From Laburnicola sp. R22_1 (Eukaryota > Ascomycota > Dothideomycetes > Pleosporales > Didymosphaeriaceae), in contig JACONQ010000016.1 of the NCBI GenBank assembly GCA_014281115.1, positions 310,001 to 374,000 of the forward strand: DNA of 64,000 nucleotides, given 5' to 3'. Shown here in pieces: positions 46,940 through 59,399 of this stretch. The notes under the pieces are model-generated. The model was not told where the DNA came from, did no database searches, and saw nothing but the letters and a program-made list of their open reading frames with translations. A program made the translations under genes and the position numbers. Every line of letters begins with the position of its first letter. The stretch's first letter is position 1.

Positions 46940-48307
46940 ATACTAGTAATCTAGATATATATAAGTAATTCTACTAGGTTTTAGTAAGAATATAAAGATA
47001 TAGCTAATAAGCTTTTACTATATAAATAGGATGATTTAAAGATAAACGTGTTATAGCTTATACATAACTAGCTATTAGATAGATAGAATAGACAATGGCT
47101 AATAATACTTAATAACGTTAATAACGACGTCTTCTTTAGTAATAAATAGGATAGTAGGTCGCTTAAGAGCTTTCTTTCTTAGATAGCGTATAGGATAGTC
47201 CTAATCACGTCTAGAAATAAGGTTGTAGTAACTAATCTTGTTGGCAAACACAGTAACATTATTAAGGTAGAGCTAATAGGAGAAAATAAGGCGTTAGCAC
47301 TACTCTACACTAGGGTGCTATTTAGTAAGACTAGTTAAGTAGATACCAAGGCGCTTATCTATGCGCTAGAGCGTATACCTCTTACTATTACGTAGGCTAT
47401 AGCATATATTAAGACTAGAGCGTTTATAATAATAATAGCTATTTACCTTAAGTTATTTTATAAAAATAAGGCTAACTAGGTGCACTTGCTTAGTAGAAAG
47501 AAGTGAAAAGACATTTAGCGTAGGATATAGTAAATGTAATATAGCAGATCTTATTTAAATATATCTAGAAGATAAAGTAATTAGTAGTAGATCTACTTAC
47601 ACTAATAAGTATGTTTAATAAGTAGAAAATACTGTAATAGTTAGTGTAGGGCACAACTAGTAAGCCGAAGTTTAAGAACGCTCTAACACTACTACTTAGC
47701 TTCTTCTTTATAAGAACTAAGGTAGAATAGTAGGTGTTAGTAATGCACTAGCTTATATAGCTGTTAATAAGAATATGGCTAGAGGTAGAAAAGTAACTAG
47801 ATAAGTAAGTAAAGAAGTTAATATAGGCTATTAGCGCGGCGTTTCTAAATAGAGACTATAAGATATAAAAGGAGTGTTAAGTGTTACTATTATATTTAAA
47901 AAAGGTTATAAGCTATATAATAGAAGATAAGAAAGTGTTAAGAATGTAAGTAATAAGTGCGTTAAAAGTAGGATAATATTTTTTTCTTAGGGGGGAGTAT
48001 ATAGTAGTGAAGGGGTTTTATTAGTTATTATTAGCTATCTAAGAGAGGAAGCTTGGGCCAGAGTACTCTAACACACTTACTAGCGCTAGTAATCTTAGGT
48101 TAGTGCTTTTAAGGTAGGGAAAGTATAATAAGGTAGAGGTAATATATTATTAAGCACTATAAGGATATAAGAAGATGCTTAGGTAAGAGTACCCTAACAC
48201 GCTTACTAGTGTTAGCAACCTTAGGATAGTACTAGAGAGTTAGGGAAAGTATAAAGAGGTAGAGGCAGTGCATTATTATACACTATAAGGATTAGAAAAG
48301 GTATTTA

Positions 48308-48357
48308 ACGTGTTTACAAGCGAGCCGCGCGTACAAGTGAGCCGCGCGCCCCACCAA
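48308..48357. repeat. Left 50-bp TIR of the pogo element
   Basis: Starts ACGTGTTTAC. Inside are two copies of ACAAG(C/T)GAGCCGCGCG, probable transposase-binding repeats. Exact complement at 50109-50158. Confidence 0.95.
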
Positions 48358-48489
48358 GTCTCTCAGCCTTTTGCAGGCTGTATATCAACAACGCATCAAA
48401 ATTCTATTAATATAATAGCTATCCTAAATCAAGCAGTATCTATAGAAGCTTTCTTGCACGTACGTGAGTTGTGCCCAGGCTCCCTGCAG

Positions 48490-50078
48490 CGCGTGCAGCG
48501 CGCTGAAGCCTGCCGGCTCGCACCTGACCGCGCCTGGCTATACCGCGTTTCTCCCTCTAGTTGCTGCTCAATAGCCTTCTAAGCAATAATATCCTCTCCC
48601 TCTGCCTTTAATAGGGTGCCTCGCTTCTAGATCCGCTTCTTTTTGCGCTGTTTACGCGTTATAGCTGCCTTATTTGCCCTCTATAGACTAGCTATCTTAT
48701 CGCGCATAAGCACTATCAAATGCGCCATTCTCTTAGCCCCTCTTATAAGCTAATCAAGCGACTGGATAACTAATATAGGAGAGGATCCTTAATGCCTTTG
48801 GATCCGCTCACGAACTAGAGTTGACTGAGCGCCTAGCTCGCGCGCGTTGCTTGGTGTTGCAGACTCCTATAGGGCCTCTAGTAGGGCTGCTGGCGACGGC
48901 GTACGAAGCTTCACATCAAGCTTTAATATCACCGCCTCTAGATCGTGTAGGACTAGCCTAGCGCCTCGAAAGCTTGCGCAGATATTCTCCTTTATAATTA
49001 ACTGGTCGTAGGCGGCGCGGAAGGCTGGTAGGAACTCAAGCTTGGTGATATGGTTGATGTGGTCGCGTATCAGGCCCTCGACCTGGCGCCCGTACGCCCG
49101 CTTCAACGGCGAGAAACAGCCAACGTTAAGCGGCTACAGAAGGTGTGACAAATGTGGCGGCATACAGAGAGTGTAGATCTTATTCTCCTTGCAGATCTCC
49201 TGGAATTTGAGCGAGTTGTGACTCTTATGGCCGTCAAGTATTAGTAGCTGACGCGCGCCCACTCTACGCTCTACTGTATGCTTAATAAAATGCTGTAGCC
49301 AGGCAACACTAAGCTCGTTCGTAGTCTAGCTATTGTCGCTAAGACCAATAGCCCAGTCACCTGGTATATTGTCGCCCTCGTACCAGGCAGAGAGGTGGTA
49401 CTGGCCAGCGAAGATGATAAAGGGCGGGATTGCCCACCTAGTAGCGTTGATTCCGTGGATCGCCGTCACCCACTCACGATTGCCTGGCTGGATCGCTTTT
49501 GGCCGGCCACGCCTCTCTGAGCCAGTAACAACTAGCTGGGAGGATATTTTACCCATTAGAAAGCTAGTCTTGTTGAAGTTAAAGGTATCCTTGTTGCAGA
49601 TACCGTAGGTGGCCTTTGTACGTGCTACTAGCTCAAACCAGGCCTGTATAACTGTCGGGTCCTCGCAGAGGGCTCGCTGTTGATCGTAGGGTCGATTAAA
49701 TCGCGTTGTGAGGCTGTCTGTTCGCTTGACAAAGTTCCTAGGCCACTGCTAGCCAACGTAGCCTGCGCTGCGCTCAGTGAGCAGCTTATTCGCCATATCT
49801 CGTACAGCACCTAGAGTGGGCGCAAAGCCTCGCGAATCTAGGTCAAGGATATGCTCAACAATCACCTCCTCTTCAAGCTTGGTAAGCTTCTTTGATTTGG
49901 GCTCAGAGTCGCGTCGCGCAGCGATTCCTGCGCGTCGGCCGCGAAGTGTTGTTTCAGGGACGCAAAACGTTGCGGCAGCGCGTTTTATACTTCGTATTTG
50001 ACTGGAATTGATAGCTGAAAGAGCTAGGTAGATATTTGCTTCTTTATAGCGCAATTAAGCAGACAATAGTTGAGCCAT
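48490..50078 (-). pseudogene. Pogo/Fot1-type DDE_1 transposase with a few RIP stops
   Basis: From ATG 50078 (MAQLLSA) the frame is continuous for about 530 codons apart from several TAA/TAG. An N-terminal HTH (AAATFCVPETTLRGRRAG) is followed by a CENP-B/Tc5-type HTH (LTKLEEEVIVEHIL, GFAPTLGAVRDMANKLL). The catalytic core carries NFNKTSFLMG (family NFDETGF, first Asp now Asn), LLILDGHKSHNS (second Asp intact) and LNVGCFSPLKRAYGRQ (family LDVGCF, third Asp now Asn). A C-terminal coiled, basic tail has LMRDKIASLQRAN and RKQRKKKRIQKRG. Stops lie for example at about 50055, 49750, 49328 and 49130, all explained by CAA/CAG/TGG changes. The TIRs are intact, so a related transposase might still recognise the ends. 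Confidence 0.9.
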
Positions 50079-50108
50079 TGTAGTTTGTATGAGACGCGTT
50101 GTAGAAAG

Positions 50109-50158
50109 TTGGTGGGGCGCGCGGCTCACTTGTACGCGCGGCTCGCTTGTAAACACGT
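50109..50158. repeat. Right 50-bp TIR of the pogo element
   Basis: Exact reverse complement of 48308-48357; ends GTAAACACGT before TA. Confidence 0.95.
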
Positions 50159-51130
50159 TAAGTAAGAGTACTCACATACGTTTACTAGTGTTAGCCACCT
50201 TAGAATAGTGCTAGAGAGTTAGAAAAAGTATAAAGAGGCAAAGGCAGTACATTATTACGCGCTGCAAGAATTAGAGAAGGTGCTTAGGTAAAAGTACCCA
50301 CACACGCTTACTAGTATTAGCTAGCTTAGGTTAGTGCTAAAAAAAGTAGAGAAAGTATAAAGAGGCGAAAGTAATGCAGCGTTGCGCGCTATAAGAATTA
50401 GAGAAGGTGCTTAGGTAAGAGTATTTACACACGCTTACTAGCGTTAGCCAGCTTAGATTAGTGCTAGAGAGGCAGAGAAAGTATAAAGAGGTAAAAGTAA
50501 TATAGTATTAAGTGCTATAAGGATATAAGAAGGTGCTTAGGCGAGAGCACTCTAACACACTTACTAGCGTTAGCTAGCTTAGGTTAGTACTAAAGAGGTA
50601 GGAAAAGTATAAAGAGGCAGAGGCGATACACTAATAAGCGCTATAAGGAAGAGAGAAAGTACTTAGGCAAGAGTACTCTAACACACTTACTAGTGTTAGC
50701 TAGCTTAGGTTAGTGCTAAAGAGGTAGGGAAAGTATAAAGAGGTAGAGGCAATACACTAATAAGGGCTAGAAGGATTAGAAAAGGCGCTTGGGTAAAAGC
50801 ACCTATATACGCTTACTAGCGTTAGCAATCTTAGGTTAGTGCTAAAGAGTTAAGAAAAGTATAAAGAGGCAGAGGCAGTGTATTATTATATACTATAAGG
50901 ATTAGAGAAGGTGCTTAGACAAAAGCACCCATATACGCTTACTAGTATTAGCTAGCTTAGGTTAGTGCTAAAGAGGCAGAGAAAGTATAAAGAGGTAGAA
51001 GCGATATAGTATTAAGTGCTGCAAGAAAGAGAGAAGGTGCTTAGGCAAAAGCACTCTAATACGCTTACTAGCGTTAGCTAGCTTAGGTTAGTGCTAAAAA
51101 GGTAGGAAAAGTATAAAGAGATAAAAGCTA

Positions 51131-53370
51131 TTATTAGAAAATACTATAAAGCAAAATCTGTCCTTATATTCTAAGCTAGTATGGGATCTAGAACCTATAT
51201 TAGTTAGAACAGTATTAGAATATCTTAAGACGAGACGATTATTATATAGGACAAAATAATAACCATACTAAAGAAAAATAATATTAATATGCCTAATAAC
51301 AGCTCTATAGCATTACACATAATAATAGGGCGTAAAAAATTAGAAAAGGATTATATAGCGTATTTTCTTGCTAATAATAAAAAGATGCGTGTACTATATA
51401 GTAGTGTATTAGACAGAATAGATTAAGAGCAATTTATTAATATTAGACGGTAAATGCTTAAAAGCTTTTATTTAGGCTTACTAGAATACGTAAAAATAGA
51501 ACTAGAAAAATAAAGTGCTTGCTTACTTAAAAGCTAGTTGGGTAGAATGAGAATATATAAGGACATTGCTAATATTATTAAGTTTAAGGACACATAAAAT
51601 GAGGAGAAAAAGAGAAGGACTGCTAAGCAGCTTTAATTAGCAAAGTAACGCCTTAAGATATTTATAAAGGACATTCTAAACACCTATTTAGATTTTAACT
51701 TAGATTAGCTACTAGAAAATAAAGGCGAGCTTCTAACTAACTACTATAATATTATTAGATTAAAGGGATAAGAGACTGAAACTAGCCAGGGATAAGATAA
51801 GGGTGTCTTTCTAGATCGCGGCCTAGAGTTAGAGCTTAAAAGCAAAGATAATAACTTGCCAAATCTTATTAGGATAAAGAAGTTTTTCTAAGAATTAGAG
51901 CCTTTTTAGGTGCTACTTAATAACTTTAGAATATAACTTCTTCTACATATACTTAGAGATATTATATAGATAGCTCTATATAGTTTTTTATTGCTATTAG
52001 ATTAGTATAACAATTCTCTAAGTAATTAAATAAAAGCTTTTGTTAAAGACTTTACTATGCTAGAATAGAATTAGTGGCCTTTAGAGCCTAGAATAAGAAA
52101 TCTAAATTTGAATAAAACGCGTCTATTATAGTAATGTGTAAGTAGATAGTCTATAAAACTACTTAAGCTAATACTGTATAGTCTTATAGTATATGGCTTT
52201 GGTAAGAGATCTTCTAGGAGGACGCTAACCTAATTAAGCCTATACTCTTAAATTAATTTACTAAATTAGCTATGCTACAAAGATACAAATAAAATAGAAG
52301 CCTTAGTTCTTTAGTAGTAAAATTAATAGCATTTATAGCACCTTAGTTAGCTATAGGTTAAAGGTATACTCCTTCTAATATTGTAGAATTTTCTAGTAGT
52401 AGCGCAACGCTAGGCTTATAAGGTACTAGTGCTAGACCTAGTTCTAACAATCTGCTAAATCCCGCCCAAGCAATAAATTAAGTGGTAGGTTCTAAAATAT
52501 ATACAAATATAAGATAATAAGCTACTCTAAGTAATCTACAAATACTATTTAGGAAAAAAAATCTAATCTAGCATTAAAACTAGAGTAAATTAAGATTAGA
52601 GATATAACAAATAATAGCGACCTCTATAACTAACTAAGAAAGCACTATAGGCTTAACCATAGTAGATTTAGGTACTAGTTCTTATTTTAGAGGCTAGAAT
52701 ATTGCGAGGTTATAAAGGTAAGACATAAATCTCTATAGAGATAGGCAATAACTAACGCAGAGGATTTAGTTCTAAACCTATAGACTTGACTACATCCTTA
52801 AAGAATATAAGAAATTACCTATAAGTAATAATTATCACTACTTCCCTTAATATCTAGAAGTAAAAACCCGCCTATATTATAATATAAGTTCTTAATGTAT
52901 CTTAATATATATAGTAATTTTTACTACTAGGTATTGTTAAAAGACTATATACTAGTACTAGAAAGTCTACTATATAATTATTTGCCGCGACTAAATATAA
53001 AACGCGCGATTAAACAAATTCTAAAGAAAAAGTCCCCCTTTAATATATTATCTAAGGATAATAAGAAGGCGTATACTTAGGGTCTAAAAGTAAAATATAA
53101 AATCTTAGCCGCCTATATAGCCTTCTATTACCTTCTTATCCTCACTCTCTCTATTATTTTCTAGGGCTAGTAGCAAGCTAAACATTCTAGCGATTTGTAG
53201 AACGCCTCTATCCCCATTACTATTATTTTTATAATACTCTCTTTATTTTAAAGTATAAATAGAATTCTAACACAAGGATGCAAATTAGGCGTAATAGGTA
53301 TTTAATTCTATTCTGAAATAATAATAGAGGAGCTACTAGTGCTGTTCTAGTAAAATATAAATTTATTAGG
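51131..53370 (+). other. RIP-degraded coding-like region, unidentified
   Basis: On the plus strand from about 51300 to 52250 one frame continues with only Gln/Trp-type stops (SACLLKSQLGRM, TAKQLQLAKQRLKIFIKDIL, WPLEPRIRNLNLN). It looks like a large fungal protein. From 52400 to 53160 another similar stretch follows. I do not recognise either. Confidence 0.4.
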
Positions 53371-53379
53371 ATATTAATA

Positions 53380-53790
53380 GATTCTAAAGTTATTTTAGGG
53401 CTAAAGCGAAGATCGCTAGTAGCGGAAAAAGAGCCTGGAAAGTAGGTAAAGGTGTTAATACAGACCCTAAGCGTGGTTTTTTTAAGTGGGGACTACTAGA
53501 CCTAAGAGTAGTATAAGGTGCTACTTTCGCACCTAAAAGAGGTTATAAGCCATAGGATAGATAATAAAGAAGAGTTAGAGAAGCAAGTAAAATGCGGTTT
53601 AAGCGCGGGATAGTATCTGCTTTTAAGGGGAGAGTATACAGTAGCAGAGGGGTTTCTTTAGCTATTAGTAGATATTAGAAAGAAAGTGATTGGGTAAGAA
53701 CACTTAAACATACTTATAGTAGCTATTATTAGTATATAGAAAGTAAGGAGAATAGTTATTATATTTAAGTCTTACTATTTCTATTATACT
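53380..53790 (+). pseudogene. Fragment of a second TPR-type NLR
   Basis: The plus strand reads KVLLSHLKEVISHRID, KCGLSAGQYLLLRGEYTVAE (with RIP changes) and GQEHLNILIVAII, parallel to 47865-48090 in the large NLR (linker between NB-ARC and the first TPR). Its upstream and downstream parts are not recognisable. Divergence is too high for a recent duplicate. Confidence 0.6.
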
Positions 53791-56700
53791 AGACTTACTT
53801 AGCACGCGCACCTATAGACACTATAATCTAAAGAATTACTAAGGGCTAGAATACTACTAGTGTTAGTTTGGGATTAAGCGTCTAGATACTAATATTAGCT
53901 ATAGTTATACTTTTGGTGTAAGTTAGTAGCTGTAGACTATAAAAATAATAGTAATTTAGAAAGGCTTAAGCTTACTTACCTTATTGCTTAAAATAAATAG
54001 TTAACTTATATAAGATGTGCGGCGTAATACTATATTAGCTAGAATTAGTAATTAGCTTTAGATAGAAGTACTAGTAGTTATAGCAACCCTATATAAATAT
54101 CTATATGCTAGTAGCCATAGGACTAGTAATAACCTCTTTGCACTAAGGTATAAGTATAAGAAACTAAAGTTAGTATTATAAAAGAGCGGTCATTTCTTTA
54201 TTAGCGTTAAGGGATTAGAAACGTAGAAGAGGTAGAGAGAGTTAATAGTCTGGAATTATCTAGAAGGTTAGCGATAAAAGTATATAAAAGAGGAGTGGGA
54301 CATATACACTCTTAGGTTGCCACTTATTCTTACTATATAGCTTAATAGTAAGCCTAATTAGGGGCTAGATAACACTAAAGTACTATATATTCTTATTATA
54401 TCTAAATTATGTGCACAGACTAGCGTTCTAAAATATACTCTTTACTTACTATATAGTATAGGCGAGTAAAAAGTCTATAAGTATACGCTTATAGTTATAG
54501 TTAAAGGTCTCTAGGTCTCTAGGTTCTATAGAAAGGGATAGATAAAACTCTAGATTCTACTTAATAGTCTTCTTTAAACCTGCTAGAATATATAGGCACC
54601 CTTAATAGTGTTGCCTAATTGCCGCCTTAACTTTCTAAGACGCATTTTAATCTTATCTAGTAGTGGTAATAGTATAGTAATTAGTAAGAGTAAGATTAGT
54701 GGTTATGTAGTTCGCAGCTGCGTAAGATAGCAACTTAGACTTATAGATTGCTTTGCACTAGCTAGTGTAGTCAAAATTATATAGTTAGAAATAGCAATAC
54801 TACCTAATTATAATATGCTTTATATAAAAAGGTTGTAATTATTTTAGTATTATCTTTTACTAGAACTAGATTTGCAGAAGCTACTATTCTCTATATTATA
54901 TAGTAAGGCGTCGCGCCACCACTTTAATAGGTATAAAGGCGCAGCTACTAATAATTCTAAGAGTAATAGTTAGCAGTACAGAAATATAGTGTTAGAAGAG
55001 TTGCGAAGCCAGCGTTTAATTTAGCCTAGGGAGGAGGAAAGAAATATTAACACTATGGCAAGATTAGAAGACACGCTGTATTGTTAATTATAAGGACAAC
55101 GTATTTAGCCATACTAAGTTATAGTAGTATTTCCTTAGCAATCCTTAGTAAAGCGCCGCTTACCCTACACACTAACTGCGCCAGACTACTATTAATCTTA
55201 CCTAAGTATCCATAAGCCAACACTATTAAAAATTAATATACGTAATGTGTTATTCTAATCTAAGCATTGTATACTCTTACTTTGTTAAGTACTCTACACT
55301 AACACTTAAGATAATCTTTCTCTAAGTAGTCTATAAAGAGAGCAGCTCTATTTTTTACTCTATAAATAAAGAGCATTAAAGTAGTAGAAGTGTAATTTGT
55401 TTATTAAGTCTAAGAAGTATACATAAGGTTAATATTAAATAGAAAGAGAATTAGAGTAGACTGCTCTAATATTACATAGAAGGTGGATAGGCTGTTACTA
55501 TAGTACTTAATAGTGTATAGCTATACCTAGTCCCCTATATGCACGCTCTCTAAGCCTTCTATAAGAAAGTATGGATTGCTATTATTGTTAGAGGTAAGAG
55601 GAGCGCGCAGAGTAGGTATATAAGAGTAGGTTAGTTTATCTTTTAAAATTGTTAGCGTAAAGCTTATAAGTTTATTCTATATTTATGGATAGTTAATTGT
55701 AATATGGCTCTATACTACCCTTGCTTTGCTTAGTCTTTTTACTCTAGTTATTTACTCTTATCTTTACTTTTACCTTTACTATAGAACTATAATAGGATAA
55801 AGTTAGCTTTCTTAATACCTACTACTATCTTACTTTACCTTTTACTACATTTGCTCTTCTAGCTATTATACGTCTATACCTACTACTACTAAGTGTAGCC
55901 ACTATAGGTGCAACTAGTTAATGTTTCTAGATACGTAAATGTGTTTACTTTTGTAGTTTAGTAGACGCTCTTAGATTTTTAGTTATAATGATTAGCTAGT
56001 AGGATCACTTTTGCTAGGAAAAAACTAATATCTTTAACTTGCTAGGTATTAATTCCTATATTACTAATTTAATATAGGGGATTGTTAATATCTATCTATA
56101 ACAAATTATTAAGGAACTTCGCCTAAATAACTCTAGTATTATACCTCTAGATAGAATCTCTATTACGCTAATTAATACCTTCCACTCTAAACTCTTTAGC
56201 ATACTTTACCCTTCTCTTTAGGTTGGCAAAGAGCTACATATAGGCAATGCGACGCTAGATTTCTAAAAAGAGCTTACTAATATTTTTAAATAGATTAATA
56301 GCACGAAACTTAATAGATATTACTAGATCTAAAATATGGAGAATAGGGTACCTAGAAATTAGCTTAGTGTAACGTCTACTTAATTAGCTTAATGCCCCCT
56401 ACTAAAGTATAGTTTATATATATAAGTCTTTAATATTAGAAAGTATATATAGAGTGCTAATTCTAGACTAGTATATTATATCTAGATTCTTAAATATAAT
56501 AAATGCCCACATTAATAATAAGTCTAAGGGAACTAAACTTAATCTATTTATACTTAATAAGTATAGCACTTTAGATAACTTTATTAACCTTACTAATAGT
56601 GGCAATGTCGCCTTCGCCTCTATTAATAATAATAGCTAAGCTCTTGTCCTAATACTAATGTACTAACAAGACAAATTTATATAACTTATAATATAGAAGA

Positions 56701-58690
56701 CTATACTAGTAAACTTTAAATATATTATTGCACTATCTTAACTTCGCATAATAGCGTAGAAGTACACTAATAATAAGGCTGCTATAGTAATTAGCGTAGT
56801 AAGGCGTCTAGATTAGAATGTAGTATAGACGTTTCCTAAGTATATTTATATAGCCTTAATTAAGGGTAGCAATTTATTATGTATCTAGGTAAAGCGGTGG
56901 AGTGTTAGAGGTAATAAGTTGCCTAAGTGGCCTAGTAGAGACTCTATCTACCTCTTACTTAATAAGATTAGGTAGCAAGACTATCTCTTTTACCTATTTT
57001 GCAATAGTTTTAATAAGAATTAACTATAAACCTACTTATAGAAGATAGTGAAGATTAATAGTATGCTAAAAGTTTAAGAGAGGGTGGTAGTAATTTATAG
57101 TGAAGATTAAGTAGTAAGATAATAGATATGTGCCTAGCGTGGCTTAGCTTTAGCTTAAGAGAAGATATCTAGCACACTTAAGAAATACTAAGCAGTTTTA
57201 GTTTAATTGTACATATAATATGGTTAGGGCTTAGAGATATAGAGTAATTATCACTTATATAAAGTTTTATTATCTGTAGGCCATATTATGTAGTAAGCTA
57301 TTAGACTACTATCTAGTAATTTCTTTATAGATATTTTAATTGGCTAATAGATCTATAATTAGCTAGTTATTCTTCTTTATTTACAGCTCCTGGCCGCCTA
57401 ATAACACTAAACTTGTTAACTCTAGGGATAGCACTAACTAGGATAAGAAGGATAGAGTTATAAAAGATAGTAGAGTATATTAGCTAGCGCTAGACTTTGT
57501 AACTAAGATACTATAATTTAAGTTTAGTTTAGCTAAGATTATGTTCTTCTTTTTAGTAAATAAGCACTTACCTTACTATGCTATTAATAGCCTGGATATA
57601 TAGATAAAAAGGAGCTAAGGTAAGAGAAAGATGCCCTCTAGAATTAACTCTTGGGCGCTTAATACTAATAATTAGTTGGAAGGTTACTAACACCTTTTAG
57701 GCGCGCTCCTTTAGCACTTCTGTCTTTATTTTGCACGCCTAGCTTTTTTCTTTCTTACCTTCCCTTATTCTCTATGTATTTAAATTATTAGATTGTAAAG
57801 GATATTGGCTATATTAGGAGTACCTAAAGCCAGATTACTAGCGTAGTATATACTCTTATAAGCTAATAAAGATTTAAGATTCTTTTTCTTAGAGCTATAG
57901 CCTAGAGCAATAATATTACCTAAATCTATATCTAAAAGGTTTCTATTATGGCTAGTAGGTAAAGCTAAAACCCTTTTATTACTAACTAAGTCTTATGTCT
58001 TATGCTGCACTACGAGATAGTTACTAGACTCTACTTCTAGCCTCTCTTATTAGTAAGTACTACTATAATACTATTCCTATCTTAGCAACTTTACTATTTT
58101 TGCCATAAGTTACTATTTTAAACCTTATTACTAGTATTATACTAGGTCCTATAGTGGCTGTCTACACTTAGCAATTCTAAACTAACTAACTATCCAAGCC
58201 AAGGCCTGTACTACTAGACTGCTAGAATTTTAAGTAATTAGTACTTACTAGGTGCTTTGTATTTTAGTATAAGGCAATTAATACTAATAAGCACCTCTAT
58301 AATTTACTAATTATATTAAATAGTTTAGATAGTATATTAACTTAGGTTATACTTAAAATTTCTCTATATATATATTTATACTTTTGTAACAATATCTAAT
58401 TTGTGTAGGAATCTAGCTGCTATTAGATCTCTCCTTTTATTACTCTTGCCCTATTATATAGTTTATAATAGATTAGTATAGATTTGCTATTATATTTAAA
58501 GACTGTATAATAATAAGTAGATATACTATAATAAAGCTACTATTTATAGGCAGCTATTAGCGTTTTTGTAACTATAAACTAGCTAAATATCTCTATCTTT
58601 ATACCTTAAAATAATAATTTTTATAAATACTCCCCTTTATTAAAGTTGTTAAAAATCTAATGCTTAGAAAGCCTTACTTATTTCTTCTTA
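53791..58690. other. AT-rich RIP-degraded DNA, unidentified
   Basis: About 4.9 kb. Plus-strand frames with Gln-type stops run around 54100-55250 and 56600-57500, so dead genes or transposons are likely. No domain or terminal repeats recognised. Confidence 0.4.
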
Positions 58691-59399
58691 GACTTAGCTA
58701 CCTTAAGTGTATTAGCTTTTAGCTTTCTTTTATGCTATTTTGTCTCTTTATACTACTCTAAGAGTACTTATTCCTTAGGACTAGTACTAATAATATTCCT
58801 ATAAGTCTAGAGTTATATATGTGCCTTAATTTGCATAGCGTTTAGACGCTTACACTTAATTACTTTGTCCTTTAAGAATAAAATTAGGTAAGGGACCCTC
58901 ACATTACTACTTACGCTAGGTTCTAGAGAGGCAATATTAGACTAGTTTTTTATTAAGTGAACGAGATTGGCTTTAACGGTTACGTTATTGCCTTCCTAGA
59001 GATAACTTGCGTGGTTAAAGAGTTTGCGCCTTAATATACTAAAGTTAGAAGCTAGGGCGTTATAGTGTATTGGATTAAGTTTTATAGTTATTATAATATA
59101 GAAGTGGTAAAGTTAACGCTATTATAAGAGAAGGACCTACTTAAATTATTTGCTCTCGCTTAATTTATTAAACTTAGATAGTAGTTTAGAGGTTGCAAGT
59201 AATTCTAAGATACTATTACTACAATTTTTATTATAGTTTATGGCTCTTACCCTATAGGATAGTTGCTACTTACCTTTCTAAGAGTACTACACCTATCTAG
59301 GACTAGTGTTATTTACGCTTGCGTACCTACATCTTCTATAGCTTCTAGATAGTACTACCTTAGTTTAATTCCATAATCTTTTCTACTATATACTGTCCG

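Larger units (their letters stand above)
48308..50158 (-). mobile_element. Pogo/Fot1-type DNA transposon in the TPR array of the NLR
   Basis: 1851 bp, perfect 50-bp terminal inverted repeats (48308-48357, 50109-50158), and TA target duplication (48306-48307, 50159-50160). The GC-balanced composition stands out against TA-rich flanks. Removing it with one TA restores the 126-bp TPR unit. Confidence 0.95.
37816..51130 (+). pseudogene. Alpha/beta-hydrolase - NB-ARC - TPR NLR, RIP-degraded and split by two transposons
   Basis: Exonic parts are about 37816-39196, 46944-48307 and 50161-51130. The N-terminal hydrolase shows WPEEYLIVDI (37999-38028), the nucleophile elbow YSLSSI at 38242-38259 (family HSLGGI), IIFLGTLH at 38369-38392 and INANYIQMAKY near 38722 (catalytic His now Tyr). 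NB-ARC follows: KLFVS.ED near 38970, the P-loop ALIRLRDVR (family ALIGLGGVGK) interrupted by an intron, RFQQEYKDIANKLLL after the gypsy element, LIILNNVNND (Walker B, family LDNVDND) near 47105, and SRNKVVVTNLVG near 47215. TPR repeats of 42 residues run from about 48050 to 51130. Such proteins are fungal NLR-type receptors thought to act in allorecognition or innate responses. All damage is RIP-like or insertional. Confidence 0.88.
48050..51130 (+). repeat. 126-bp tandem repeats encoding TPR units of the NLR
   Basis: Units of 42 codons, consensus like EKVLRQEHPNTLTSVSQL followed by LVLKRQGKYKEAEAI. The marker GGTGCTTAGG recurs at 50281, 50408, 50534, 50660, 50786, 50912 and 51038: steps of 126 bp, one of 127. 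About two units precede and eight follow the pogo insertion. They match the TPR_10/12 repeats of fungal NLRs. Confidence 0.88.

Noticed and set aside
48308..50158. Horizontally acquired GC-rich gene island
   Set aside because: It has perfect TIRs, a TA duplication and a pogo transposase, so it is simply a transposon; the flanks are TA-rich because of RIP.
50161..51130. Satellite DNA with 126-bp period
   Set aside because: Each unit keeps a 42-codon TPR-like reading frame continuous with the NB-ARC part upstream.
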